Below are positions 1 through 11,880 of a DNA stretch of 64,000 nt, in pieces. Source of the stretch: Cryptomeria japonica (lineage: Eukaryota; Streptophyta; Pinopsida; Cupressales; Cupressaceae); assembly GCF_030272615.1 (NCBI RefSeq), contig NC_081412.1, forward strand, positions 40,416,791 through 40,480,790. Direction: 5' to 3'. The position numbers and the translations under genes were made by a program. Position 1 is the stretch's first letter, and every line of letters starts with the position of its first letter. Under the pieces are notes generated by a model. That model was not told the origin of the DNA. It did not search any database and was given only the letters and a program-made list of their open reading frames with translations.

Positions 1-1431
1 AAAGGAACAAATTCTTCCTCTTCTTGTTCAGGGGTTGGTGGTTCTTCCCTAGCTGAGTTATATGTGATACAAATATCTAGAAAGAAGGCAAGATTGATCT
101 TGCCTCCCTTATTTTAATGATAACTCAAAACTCTATGTTGAGTAAAAGCTCTGCGGTTTAATGATTCTTGATCAAACTCGTTTGATTTCCCTTGAAGGTA
201 TAGATGAATGTGATGCAAGAAGGTTCTATGAGAGACAAAGATTTGTCTATTAAGATACAAGAATTTTCTCCTTTTGATAAAATCCTTTGAGCTTAATGGT
301 CTTTTCTTCAAGTTGATGTGTTGATGAAGATTCTGCTTTCTTAAGATGTGAAGAATGGTCATATAGTTTGATACTTTTGTTGTTGCTCTTTTTTTTTGAT
401 CTTTTGTGTTTTTGAAAATGTTGGTGTTAGATGAATACTTGTTTTGATTTGGATTTATGATGTTTCTTTGACAAGAAAACAAAGCAAGCACACAAACACA
501 AGAATATTGCCTAAAAAGGCACAAGTAAGTATGGGTCTAGATCAACCCAATCTTTTGAACTTTTTATGACCCTTTCTTTCAAATGTGTTTTAGGTGTTTT
601 TCCAAAGCCCGAATTCAACTCAATTTTCACTGGTCTTGACTCAAAAATGAAAACACTTCAAACACTCTTTATCCCTAAGGTCAAATGACCAGTTGCTATA
701 ATTTCAGCCCACATCTTGATATTTCTTCAACTTTGGTACTACATACCTTATGAATCCCGCTGTGGCAGGTAAGGATGTGATATACTAAGTCTTGCGCGAG
801 CATAACAAATAGATGATCCCTGTAATGGGGGAGTCACCACTTTTATCAGGCTACAAGTAACCTTTCAAAAAGCTATGTTTCTACTCAAGGAAATATGTAT
901 GGTGAGTATCTTGGGAGCAAAACCTTCTATGCTCTTGCACTGAATTTATCACAAATATCCTCAATCAATAGAATGGGTGGGCTACTACATAAAGGTGTTT
1001 AGTAATTTTCGATGTCTTTAGACATAAGTTCATTATGTAGTGACTCACTTAAGAGCCTTGTAACTTGTGGTGGGGCCCATTTGTCCTTTTGGCAAGTTAC
1101 ACTGTAGGAATAGATTTACCCAAGGCTATAGCTTTCGCTAACACCTGATTTCTATAGCGGATCGAAGGATTTACCGCGTGAGGTCATTCCTAAGAGTGAT
1201 ATGTCTCTTGGCAGGCCTCTCTTAAACATATAAAATTTTGAGTGTTACTAACACTTTTCTCTTGCACCTAGGAGCACGAAAGCCAAGGGAGAGGATAGTG
1301 TGTGTTAGAAGTAGGACCACTCTACATATTTTGCACAAGCATGCCAAACACAAAAGACACTTGTTCTTTTTATTCCATCATCACAATGTGATCTATTTGC
1401 TACTTGGAGATGTTGCTCCAACAAGCATGGT
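1..1431. other. Non-coding stretch, no gene recognised
   Basis: I see no coding region with recognisable similarity on either strand. Short open frames of 136 and 73 codons exist, but they have low-complexity composition and no family motif. Phrases such as the gggggagtcacc stretch near 827 resemble untranslated leaders of plant LTR retrotransposons, but I cannot prove this. Confidence 0.4.
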
Positions 1432-1880
1432 GTTCTTTTTAGCCAAGATAGAAAAATGAAGTGTTCGTTTTATCCAAGATTGCAAAATAATTGTTCTCTT
1501 TTAAACTCAAAAAATAACAAGTTGATCATTTTTTTTAGCCCATATTGCAAGATGCGAATGTTCATTTTAGCCAAGATTGCAAAAATGACAGTTCATTTTA
1601 ATCCAAGATAGAAATGTGATTGTTCTTTTTAGCCCATATTGCAAGATGTGAATGTTCGTTTTAGCCAAGATTGCAAAAATGATAGTTCATTTTTAATCCA
1701 AGATAGAAATGTGATTGTTCTTTTTAAACTCAAAAAAATAACAAGTCGATTGTTCTTTTTAGCCCATATCGCAAGATGTGAATGTTTGTTTTAGCCAAGA
1801 TTGAAAAAATTATAGTTCGTTTTAATCCAAGATAGCAATGTGATTGTTCATTTTTAGACCAAGATAGAAAAATGAAGACA
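1432..1880. repeat. Degenerate tandem minisatellite, about 94-bp unit
   Basis: The phrase agcccatat(t/c)gcaagatg recurs at about 1537, 1631 and 1761. Each copy is followed by tagccaagattg and then by atccaagatag. The first two units are 94 bp apart. The third is about 130 bp further on because a 36-bp piece containing aaactcaaaaaataacaag, also present near 1503, is repeated there. No coding role is visible. Confidence 0.75.
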
Positions 1881-1929
1881 ATGTGAATGACTATCCTAGG
1901 ATTGATCAATTTTTCCAATTAGAACATGT

Positions 1930-2400
1930 TAAGGAATTTTTAATTTTATTTTTTGCAAATTTGACACTTTCAACATCTGCACCAATATGTTAGAAAGACG
2001 CTCCTTATGTTCTGCACAAGATGTAAACCCAAAATTAAATTAATCATATTAACACAAATCACACTAACAAACAAATTAGATCTAAATTAATAAAACTAAT
2101 TTAAATGTAATCGAAAACTAATGTTAAATAAAAATTATTTTAAGAAACTTTAAAAAAATTCTATTCTAAAAGACTAATTAAAAAAAATAAAATTTAAACA
2201 ACTAATTTAAAAGTCTATTCTAAAAAAGAAACCATTTAATAAAAAAAAACATTCTAAACAACTAACTAAAAAGGCTTATTCACAAAAACAAAAAAAAAAA
2301 AACTAATTTAAAAGTAAAATTTTATTCTTTCACGTTAGGTTCACCAAATGATGTCATGGAAATGAGGACAAGGCAAGAACAAAGTTCAATGTTAATAAGT
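1930..2400. other. A/T-rich low-complexity spacer
   Basis: Adenine-rich sequence with loosely repeated ctaatttaaaag and attctaaa phrases. No gene, element terminus or RNA gene is recognisable. Confidence 0.5.
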
Positions 2401-2448
2401 TAGTTTCAACCATAAAACCAAAACAAAAAACTAAAACCATTCCAAACA

Positions 2449-2835
2449 TATCAAAAGAGATTTCAAAAAAAGCATGAAAGAAGTTTAACAAAACAAAAGA
2501 AATGAGAAGAGCCTCCCTAAGATGCTTCCATGATGCCTTTTTGATTCTTCTCCCTTGTTTCTCCCCTCTCCAAGTCCCAAATGAGTGTGATGCTCTACAA
2601 AATGGGAGAAGGTTAGACTAGAACCTATGGTGGAATAACACGCAAAAAACCAAGAAACTGTTAGTGTTAATTAACCGAAAACTAATCTAAGCAGCCATAT
2701 CAAAAGAGACACCAAAAACATGAAAGAATGTTTAACTAGGAAAGTAAATATAACGAGACATCTCCAAATGCCTCCTAACATGCTCTTAGCTCCTTCTCCT
2801 TTGTTCCTCTCCTCTCCAAGTTCCGAACTAGTGTA
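2449..2835. repeat. Diverged direct repeat, period about 249 bp
   Basis: A stretch beginning atcaaaagaga at about 2449, with catgaaagaa and the pyrimidine-rich end ctctccaagtcc, is repeated from about 2698. The second copy abuts the end of the first minus-strand LTR-like unit, so both probably belong to the same retroelement remnant. Confidence 0.5.
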
Positions 2836-2844
2836 GCTCTGAGT

Positions 2845-4029
2845 AGCTTTTTGCACTATGGATGTTTATGGAGATTCAAGATTGAAATGTTTTACTCTAA
2901 AATGCTATGCAAATGTGAATAAAAGCTAATATTAGATGCTATGATGCTAAAATGATTTATTTTAGACCAAAATAACAAGATATTAGTGGTTTATGCTAAA
3001 TTCTCTCTAAAATTCTCTATAACTTAGGTGCATACAAATTTTTAGGATCTGGATTATGAAGAAATGGGCTCTATTTATAGGAAAAATGGAGCAATGGATG
3101 GTTGAGATTGAATAATCTCCACAAGGGTCAGGATTGAATGATATTCAATCTATGTGAGGGCTTTCAACCCAATCCTAGGATGACAAGTGTCCACATGAGA
3201 TAGGTTGAGAAGAGAGGGAATAAGCATTAAATGTTTGACATGACCTGAGAGTTAACTTGGGAGTTAAGGTCAAGGTTAGGTTGAATGAGTAAATTTTTTA
3301 TTCAAAGAATAAAGCTTTTATCCAATGGATAAACTATTGTGCAAAGGCAAAAGGGATAACCATGGTCAAAGCAATAAATGCTTGAGGAGACACATGAGTG
3401 CAAGTTGAACTAACCATAAATGGTTATGTAAGAGCCATTAATGGTCATGTAAGAGCCATTAGTGATTTTAGAAGACTTTAGGGGTTAGTTTGTTCAACAC
3501 ACAAAGCATTAAATGTTTTTCAAAGACTTTGGAGTCTTTGAGAAGTGACTTAAAGTTATTTAGAAATGTGACAATAATTAGGGGATGGATTAGGTTAATT
3601 GGGAAGGGTTTAAAAGAATCTAGAAGGGGTTTTAGGATGCAAGTGGATTTGGTAGGTGAGGGAAAATAGGATTTTAATTAAAATAAAGTTAATTTATTTC
3701 AATAAATGTGTGCAAGTTGCATTTGTAGGAAAATGCAAGGGGGGGCGGGGGGGGGCGGGATTTATGATTTAAATAAATGTTTTATTTAATTTATTTAAAA
3801 GAGAAAAAGAGGATTAAATGAAATAAATATGATTTATTCATTTAATTGATTTTTGAATTTGGTATAATGAATTAATTAAAATAAATTGAAGAATTTATCT
3901 AATTAATAGGAGAATGTTTCAAGATGAATTAATTAAATATTAATTTAATTAATTGATGGCTAGTGGGTTTTTAATCAAATAAATAGGAAATATTCATTTA
4001 ATTAAACTGGATAGATTTATGTGACTACA
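2845..4029 (-). mobile_element. LTR-like unit a, related to the 55339 LTR family
   Basis: Read on the minus strand, the unit starts TGTAGTCAC at 4029. It continues with AT-rich taattaaat/aataaat blocks, a GACACTTGTC phrase, ATTCAATC stretches and then a TATA-type CTATAAATAG. The 5' LTR at 55339 has the same order: TGTAGACACC, AATTAAATAAAT blocks, gacacatgtc, ctcaatct and a TATTTAAG box. I infer a decayed LTR of a related Ty3/gypsy family. The left end near 2845 is approximate, and no primer-binding site or target duplication was found. Confidence 0.55.
3071..3080 (-). promoter_or_regulatory. Putative TATA box of LTR unit a
   Basis: CTATAAATAG on the minus strand sits at the point in the LTR where a U3 promoter is expected. 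The parallel position of unit b carries the same decamer. Inference from position and sequence only. Confidence 0.4.
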
Positions 4030-4207
4030 GAGTGTAGCTCTCAGCTTTTAGCACTAGCCATGGATGCCATATGGAGATTCAAGATGGTTGGATGTGATAA
4101 ACAAATGCTATGCAAGTGTAGATAGTGATGCTATGAAAAAACTCTATGCTAATACCAGTATAGCAACAATACTCTAATGCTTTTCTCTTTGCTTGAGGAG
4201 AAGGGTT

Positions 4208-4217
4208 CTATTTATAG
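4208..4217 (-). promoter_or_regulatory. Putative TATA box of LTR unit b
   Basis: The same CTATAAATAG decamer, in the same relative context as in unit a, immediately next to the sequence complementary to a gggttc phrase. Confidence 0.4.
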
Positions 4218-4990
4218 AAGAAATTAGGAAATGAAGGTTTAAGATTGAGCAATCTTAACAAGGGTTAGGATTGAAAGATATTCAATCCATGTGAGACTTT
4301 CAACCCAATCCCATGTTGACAAGTGTCACCATGAGGAGGCTTGAGAGGAGAGATAAGGAGCATTAAATGCTTGAGGGGACATGATGGTTACCCTAGGGGA
4401 TTGGGTTAGAGTTAGGTTAATAGATATTCCTTTTATCCAAGGGATAAATGAATGTGCAAGGGTTAAATGGTTACCTTAGTCAAAGAAATAAATGATTTGA
4501 AGAGACCCATGAGTCAAAAGGATGGTTAAGTTAGAGGAAAGTCTCTAACCAAAGGTAAAAGGTGAGTTAACCATAAATGGTTATGTAAGAGCCTTTAATG
4601 GTTTGGAAGACTTTAGAGGTTAACCATTTGAAGACATAAAGCCTTTAATGGTTATTGAAGACTTTGGAGGTTTTTGAGAAGTGACTTCCTTTTATTTAGG
4701 AATGTGACAATGATTAGGATAGGATTAGGTTAATTAGAAGGAGTTAGAAGAATCTAGAAGGGATTTAGGCAAGCAAGTGGATTTTGTAGGAGAATGCAAG
4801 TGGGAGGAATTTTGGGATTTTCAATTGAAATAAAATCATTTATTTCAATTAAATGGTATAATTTGCATTTGGATAGATATTTAAATAAATATTAATTTAT
4901 TTAAATGTGAATGTGAATTTTGGATTTTATTTAAATAAATCTTAATTTATTTACATGAGAAAAAAGAAGATAAAGCATTAAATGCTTGCA

Positions 4991-5258
4991 GACTTTGAGG
5001 GAAACTATTAAAGGCTTGAGAAGACTCTAGAAGGAAGCCATTAAGTTTGAAGACTTTAAGGGAAACCATTAAAGGCTTAAGAAGACTCTAGAAGGAAGCC
5101 ATTAAGTTTGAAGACTTTAAGGGAAACCATTAAAGTCTTGAGAAGACTCTAGAAGGAAGCCATTAAGTTTGAAGACTTTAAGGGAAACCATTAAAGGCTT
5201 GAGAAGACTCTAGAAGGAAGCCATTAAGTTTGAAGACTTTAAGGGAAACCATTAAAGG
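4991..5258. repeat. 61-bp minisatellite, about 4.4 copies
   Basis: Units containing gactttaagggaaaccatta and agaagactctagaaggaagc repeat with an exact 61-bp step; ttaagtttga occurs at 5041, 5102, 5163 and 5224. Copies differ at a few positions only. The array lies inside LTR-like unit b and accounts for much of its extra length. Confidence 0.9.
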
Positions 5259-5619
5259 TTTCAAGTGGGTGAGGATAAATAGGATTTTAAATAATTTATT
5301 TATTTAAAATAGTTGTGCAACTTGCATTTGTAGGAAAATGCAAGTGGGTGGAGGATAAAGGTGATTTAAGTAAATGTTAATTTATTTAAATGTGAGAGAT
5401 GGGATTTTGGGGGATTTAATTAAATATTAATTTATTTAAATGTGAGAGAAGATTTTATTAAACAAATATGATTTATTTATTTAATTAATGGTATGAATAT
5501 GGTTAAGTGAATTAAATCAAATAAATTGAATAATTTATTTAATTAATAGGAGAAGAGGGTTAAGATGAATTAATTAAATATTCATTTAATTAAGTGGACA
5601 GATTTATGTGACTAAAGAT

Positions 5620-6845
5620 ATATATACACATTTGATATGATATATTGTATGATTTTTTCCAAGTTTGATATACATGACATGCGATATCTAATTTTGTAAT
5701 TGTCTAATTTATTGCAGTTGGTACACAAGGATGGCATAACTTTGTGATACATGTCATTAGAGGGATTATCTCATTCATGGGCATCTAGAACAACATAGTG
5801 CAAGGAGATGCAAGGATATCTTTAAGCTCGTGGCATAGCTATGAGTAGAGGTAGAGCCCCTACAAGATAAGATGGAGTGAGGATGAGCTAAGAGAGAGAA
5901 GATGCATTGCAAAAATGTTAAAATATAGATAGATGCAGTGGGACCTAGAGGTGTATCCAAAGAATATAGATGAGGAGTCACTCACAATGCATGAAATGAT
6001 ATAGGCATTCCTTTGTTCCATAGTTATCATGAATAGCACTCGGTTGTTCTACTAGCATCATCTATAGTGTGACGAGATATGTTATTATTGTACACCACAT
6101 TTATTTGTATATCTTGTATCAAAACTATTATGTTTATATATATGAGGATGATGTTGTTTTGAGATTCTTTACATATATGTCACATGTGATTCAATGCAAA
6201 AAAATGTGTTATATTGCTTTAATTAGATGCAAAAAAGATCTAAGTAAAACATAATGACATGAACATGTATGTCTAATTTAATACTATTGTGATTAAGTAA
6301 ACAACCCATGCATATTTCTTAATAAATGCTACAATGATTAAATTCATACATGTGTGATCTAGTTAAACAACTTATCATAGCTATTTAACTAAATACACAT
6401 GCTAAGTTAATGTCAATGTGATGTAGCTATATGGTTTTCTAACTAAATACAACATGATCTAACTAACATGGCATATGGAATACTAAATTATATACTAACA
6501 TAAAGAACACAATTCCTTAATCTATTAAAAAGAAACTACAAAATTAATCCAAGACAACCGGAAGTTTGTCATGAAAGAAGAATTATAAATTAAATAAAAA
6601 GAGAATCTAACTATCTAACATAACATGCTTATAAATATAAGAATGTTAGCATACCATTCACTAAAGAAGAGATAAAGAATAAAGAAGATTAAGCATAGTA
6701 TCTATGTAGGTGCATAGCATTAATGGGATCCTTGAGAGGCATACCATTATGTCTACTAATTTGTAAGAACCCAAGTATTAGACTTCAATAACGATGCATG
6801 GGCTAAGCCGATTCAGGTTGAACTTTCCCTTTTAATCTGGAAGAA
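5620..6845. other. Non-coding stretch, nothing recognised
   Basis: AT-rich sequence with scattered short open frames and no family motif on either strand. Confidence 0.45.
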
Positions 6846-6849
6846 CATT

Positions 6850-7250
6850 TATGTTGCGTTGATTCTCATAAAGTGACAAGTCTTGAATAACTTGATCATT
6901 ATAGCTTTGTTGCATTGTCTCTTGATAGGATTGAAGAGGTTTGAGAGAATTTATACACTGTTCATCAAGCATTTCAAGTCATTGAAGGCATTATTCTCTA
7001 CGAGAATTATCGACAAGGATTCCCTAGAGAAACTCACAATGAAGAAATCTCTAACTCTAAAGGAATAATTGCATCGACACCATAAATAAGGTTATAAGAA
7101 GTAACACTCATCGTTGTACAAATACTAGTTCTATAGGCCCATAAAGCATAAGACAATTGAGTATGCCAATCCTTATAATGTTTATTGATAGTTTTACGAA
7201 GGATTTTCTCAACCTCTATATCTTCTAGTTGTCCTACCCCCATATCCTAA
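6850..7250 (-). pseudogene. Ty3/gypsy integrase C-terminal remnant
   Basis: The minus-strand frame 7243-7034 contains KILRKTINKHYKDWHTQL, then ALWAYRT, SYNLIYGVDAIIPLELE and SSL. These match the last part of the Ty3/gypsy integrase core, where the family reads roughly ILRK..DWHE.L.FAL.GYRT, then P..L.YG.EAV.P.E.E..S. The similarity continues to about 6850 in another frame, with MQQSYNDQ resembling the usual YQ..M..YD motif, so at least one frameshift is present. The element is a fragment without a catalytic centre. No reverse transcriptase or LTR is visible next to it. Confidence 0.75.
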
Positions 7251-7904
7251 ATCATCTTTTGGATAACTTTCGCTTATCTTTTTCTTTTTTGAGACAATCT
7301 TCACATTAGCTAACATTCATAATTTACCTTGATTTCTTTTCCAATCTAAATTCTCAAGGTCTCCATTTCACTAAGGTCATCTAGGACATGATTCCAACTT
7401 CATCTCTTATTATTCTCTTATAGATGTGTACTATATCTATCAAGGTTTGAATCTTAGTACTAATTTGTTATTGTCGTTCATATTAACTAATTTAGTGTTT
7501 CAAGTTCTTGTTAGATTGAGACATTCCTAGGCTTGGTGTTTATGTTGGACCACTATGCTTATTGATTTAAACCTTTCTCATACATTCATGTCCAAATAAA
7601 GTCTTCACCCTAAATTTTTGAATTTTAAGGGGTAAACATTTTTTATCTGGTGAAGTAAAAATGGGGAACCACATCCCCAATATAAACATTCAGTTCAATA
7701 ATACTCTATCAAAATTTGAATCTTGATGACAAGAACAACGCCACCACAACTTAAACCATCACACCATACCTATATAAACAAATCCATATATGACTTGTCC
7801 AACTTGACTCAAAAAAATACTATACTCTTTAAAAGTGCCATCTAAGAGTATCTTTGGTAGTAGGCGCCTACAAATCTTTAGGGAGGTGACCTAAATAGTA
7901 AATT
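7251..7904. other. Non-coding stretch, nothing recognised
   Basis: No motif-bearing frame, repeat or terminus is visible. The left edge of the duplicated block lies at its right end. Confidence 0.4.
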
Positions 7905-8079
7905 AATAGAAGAGTCACGGTCGCCTCCTCATTAAGCCGCAATCAATCAATTTCCTTGAGCAGCTCATAATCTTGAAGAGTCGCGAAACACGCTTTATAA
8001 AATTTCTTTCTCACACTTTATATACTTTTGGCCCCACGATTTCCACTAACAGCTGCGTAATGAGATCCAATTAAGTAGG

Positions 8080-8601
8080 AAAAAGATTGTATTGTAATTT
8101 TATGTTAATGTTGAATTCATGCGTCCATTAATTGAGATATTCACAGAATTACGCCCTACCTCTGGTCCCCAAAAAGTGAACAGGCCAAGGTCAGAAAGTG
8201 TTGGAAATTAGTGAATTTAATGCTTATTTTAAGTGAATTGGGTATGTTTTGGATGGAGTAATGATGGGTAAGGCAAAAGACTGGATGTTAAATGGGGGCT
8301 GCTTCTTTCAAACCAGATCTGAAGTTGATCATGTCAATATACCCCACGTTATCATGTTGAAAAAGATTGTATTGTAATTTTATGTTAATGTTGAATTCAT
8401 GCCCTACCTCTGGTCCCCAAAAAGTGAACAGGCCAAGGTCAGAAAGTGTTGGAAATTAGTGAATTTAATGCTTATTTAAAGTGAATTGGGTATGTTTTGG
8501 ATGGAGTAATGATGGGTAAGGCAAAAGACTGGATGTTAAATGGGGGTTGCTTCTTTCAAACCAGATCTGAAGTTGATCATGTCAATATACCCCACGTTAT
8601 C
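8080..8601. repeat. Local tandem duplication inside copy 1
   Basis: A segment starting aaaaagattgtattgtaat occurs at 8080 and again at 8360, and both copies run to ccccacgttatc. The second unit lacks a short piece around gagatattcacagaattac. The paralogous block at 49141-49381 has a single unit, so the duplication arose in copy 1 after the block was duplicated, or was lost from copy 2. Confidence 0.9.
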
Positions 8602-10339
8602 TGTGGATACCCACACAAATATCTCTTAAAGAAAAAGATTGGATAAAAAGGTGGTAAGCACTCTTCACAACTATCTTGAAAACCCGTCGTAGTAGTAGTG
8701 ATTATGTATCCTATGTACACACTAGTAGATTTATATTGCTGGAATCATGACATTTAATAAAGCACACATTTAATAAAGCACAACCTTTCAAGCCAATGAG
8801 CATTGAGCCAAGTAAATGTTGGTTTGCATTTTTTGGTCTTCTGTTCTAATCATTAACCTCAAGACGAACCAATTTATATGTTTTAAAAATGTGATAATTT
8901 CTCTCTTTATGTTTGGTCCAGAAGATAGACACAATTTTATCTTTGAGGTGCTAAGAGTGTATTAAAGTGTAAATTGTTATATTCAATGTGAATATTTTAA
9001 TATTGTTTTTTTAAGTAAATGATAATATATAAAATTGTATCTATAAACTTTTCCTATTTAATTGTGTTATATAAGCGTTTTAAGTTATCCAATCTAAATA
9101 AAGTATAGTAAATCTTTACTATATAAAAGAACATCTAAAAATGGACAACAATAGAAAAGAGAATGAGACAAGAATACAAAACATGATAGACATAAATATA
9201 CCTTGAGAATATATTTTTAAGAAAAAAATCAACTTCTTAAGTACCAATATTTTATCTACAACAATAATACTTACAATACACTCTCAATTTTAGAGCTTCA
9301 TAATAGATGAACGCTCTAGACATTGGACATTATTTTACAACATATCAATCCAAAAGACATGACACATGTTCTCCATTGTGAACCCTCAATAAATTGCCAA
9401 GGAGATCCAAGAAACCACTAATAGTTTTCAGTAAATCATCAACCAAAATCATGACCCTAAAATGGACACCAATTCTTCAAGGTCAAAATCCAAGTATCTG
9501 CACATGTGATGCCTTGATAATAGAATGTAGCTCCTCTTGCCAGACATATTTGACAATTATGGCATGGGGTATGATAGGTAACTCCAAAGTTCTCTCTAAT
9601 GAGATGGTAATTGCTCTTACACATGACAATTATTAATCAATTCAAAATATGCTAGTCCAAATTTACTAAACAACACCCCGCTTCAATGATTTTTAAAAGT
9701 ATCATAAGACATGACATGTGTTAAGGGGTGCTAACTATAGAGTTTTCAAGATTCTACTCATGCGAGATGCCCTTTTATAATATGACAAATATCAAATAGT
9801 TAGTCTAGTCATAAAAATCACTCACTTGTTGAATATATTGAAAGGAGTATAAGGGGCTTTGATGAAGTCAATTAAAATGATAGGGTTTGATCCTCATATT
9901 CAACCTTCACCATCTAAAATTATTTTTGATTATGTTTTATTAAAACATCTACAACATTCACCAATGTGTAGTGTTGTAAATTGTAACTAGTACAATTCAC
10001 ACCTCATTTTTGTGCTCCTACTTTAGCATGTCCTATTTCCATTCCCCCTAGGGCCGTTTTGGTCCTCTTTGCTCCAACCTTGATGTTACCCATTGACACT
10101 ATTGGGTGGGCCCCATCTTGAAAGTTGTCCTCTCCTATTTCGTAATTGGTCGGTCCTGTTTTTGGAGGCCTAGGATGTGGAGCGCCTTGGTGCTTGACCA
10201 GGGCACCCAAAAACACCTTGGTTCCCCTTGAACAAGACCCATTTTGAACAGGACCCAGTTTCATTATTCAATTCAACGTTAATTCCTAAACTAGGATTTA
10301 ACATAAGGAAAACTGCTATGCACAACTCTATTTCCTTTC
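8602..10339. other. Non-coding part of the duplicated block
   Basis: Conserved with 49382-51190 but without a recognisable protein. A small frame at 9394-9636 has a partner at 50218-50403, yet the conservation is no better than in flanking DNA, so I do not call it a gene. The stretch from about 9970, starting tgttgtaaattgtaac, could be an LTR of another element; no partner repeat is visible to test this. Confidence 0.45.
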
Positions 10340-10827
10340 TTTTTGTGTGTAAGGAACCAATTTAGGGGTTGTACTTAGAGATTTCAAAAAGAGTTGACAA
10401 TGATGAACAAGTTCAAATTTCGATGGACTAGGGAAAATCTCTACTACCTGCTCCTTGAGCAGAAGATCTGCGGATCTTAGATTTATATACTTATTCTGGT
10501 GACATTCTAGTCTAAGGAGACTGAAGCCGAGATGGATGAGGTCTGGATTAGTATAGAACAGTGGAAGCTATTATCGAATGATAATCATAGATCTAAGTTG
10601 TAAGAGTTGTTTTGTAATACCGGGTTGCGGTCCAACATGTGGCATATGTAATTGAATGATTTGTTATAAGATTTATTCATACTGTTTACCAATTGAGTAC
10701 TCTATGATGTTACCAGTTGTTCTTTTTTCTTTATCTGGTGTTGTGTTACTGGTTACCACTATCCCTCTCCTAAGGATCCTCCTACCCATGAGGACATTTT
10801 AGTGCAAAAAGAGACCATTAACACTTC
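10340..10827 (+). pseudogene. Left half of an interrupted repeat-peptide ORF with upstream sequence
   Basis: The last part translates to a peptide with SPKDPPTHEDILVQ followed by KETINTS, ending exactly at the target duplication ACTTC (10823-10827). The peptide resembles the units to the right of the inserted element (SPKxxxxxxHKDxLxQxD followed by TSF), so the frame was split by the insertion. I do not recognise the protein. The same left half is present at about 51190-51673. Confidence 0.6.
10823..10827 (+). repeat. Target-site duplication ACTTC, left copy
   Basis: ACTTC lies directly before the TG that starts the left terminal repeat. The same five bases follow the CA-type end of the right terminal repeat at 15434-15438. 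Five base pairs is the usual size for Ty3/gypsy insertions. Confidence 0.85.
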
Positions 10828-10831
10828 TGAG

Positions 10832-11880
10832 GGTTTCCACAGTTGAAGAAGCTTACCAGTATGCTTTGAAGCTAAGGAGAAGAAGACAACCGAATAGAGG
10901 GAATGAGAAATTCAAAGGACAGATGAGTGACAGTATGAAGAAACTGGTTAAGGAAGATGAATCAAAACCTAAGTGGAGTAAAGAACTAGAGCAAGGAGAA
11001 TCCCTTATGTTCAAAAGAAAAGATATTGGATCTACTCAGAGGAAGTCTTTTTCAGACTATGTGTAAATCAGGTGGTAAGTGTTGCAAAGTTATTGTACAT
11101 AGTGGAAGTACTGACAATTTGGTATCTAAGGAGATGGTTGTGAAGCTTGGATTGAAGAGGCTTGAGCATCCTTGTCCTTATGAGGTAAGTTGTTGCAAGA
11201 TGATCAAAAGATATAAGTAAAGGAATAGTGTTTGGTGAATTTTAATATTAGGCCTTTCAGGTATGAGGTTTCGTGTAATGTTGTATCTATGAGTGCCTCT
11301 CATTTCTTGTTGGGAAAACCTTGGCAGTTTGATAGAGGATCTATTTATGACTGTAGAAGAAACCTAGTCACCATTGAGAAGGATGGGAAGAAGTTCACAT
11401 TGATTTCTTTGAAGGAGAAAGAGAAGCAGGTGAAGAATCTGAGTCCTAAGAAAAGTTATAGTACTGAGAAATCAGTAGCAGAGGTTATACCAGAAGGTTT
11501 GAAGAAAGATATGATAGAACAAGTTGCAGAAGTTATACTGGAGGGTGACATGAGTTTGCAGAAGGATCTGACAAATGATCCTAACAAAGAGATGGAACTG
11601 GATAATATAGAGCTTATGGTGACAAACCTGATGAAGTCTTATGGCATAAATAAATCAGAGTTGCAGAAGAAAGAGAGAGTAAACAGAGACATTGTGTAGA
11701 TTTGAAGCAAAGTAAGAAAAAAAAGAGAGTCGGGAGTTAGAGAAGCCAGTTGAGGCACCAGAGGAGCTAAAGCGAGAGGTTAGTAGATAAAGAAGATGTT
11801 TGGATCATAAATGAGCATGGGGTCTTTATCCTGAAACAAATAGATGTTCATGAGTTGCCTCTCATGGAACATATTTTCTA
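10832..11880 (+). pseudogene. Gag C-terminus and aspartic protease, orphan copy in the left LTR
   Basis: The frame, with interruptions, reads through EEAYQYALK, a basic stretch and KWSKELEQGESLMF, then CKVIVHSGSTDNLVS and LEHPCPYEVS, FLLGKPWQFDRG and KDGKKFTLISLKEKE. The SGSTDNLVS stretch is the protease active-site region of Ty3/gypsy elements (usually D-S/T-G). Here the catalytic Asp is replaced by His, while the other three copies in the window keep Asp. LLGKPWQ corresponds to the second conserved protease motif. This copy sits upstream of the primer-binding site, so it lacks the gag start and cannot be translated as a complete polyprotein. Confidence 0.75.

Larger units (their letters stand above)
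4034..5616 (-). mobile_element. LTR-like unit b, head-to-tail with unit a
   Basis: On the minus strand the unit begins at about 5616 with TTTAGTCACATAAATC, matching the start of unit a (TGTAGTCACATAAATC) apart from a damaged TG. It runs leftwards through AT-rich blocks, a 61-bp minisatellite, the ATTCAATC stretch and a TATA decamer. It ends with gctaca a few bases before unit a starts. Direct LTR-LTR abutment with no internal region suggests a tandem or recombined remnant. It is longer than unit a mainly because of the minisatellite. Confidence 0.5.

Noticed and set aside
4991-5258. 61-bp repeats as a CRISPR array
   Set aside because: Units are contiguous, with no unique spacers, and the context is eukaryotic.
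9394-9636. Small frame conserved with 50218-50403
   Set aside because: Both lie in the duplicated block and are as similar as the surrounding non-coding DNA. The frame is shorter in copy 2 and has no motif.
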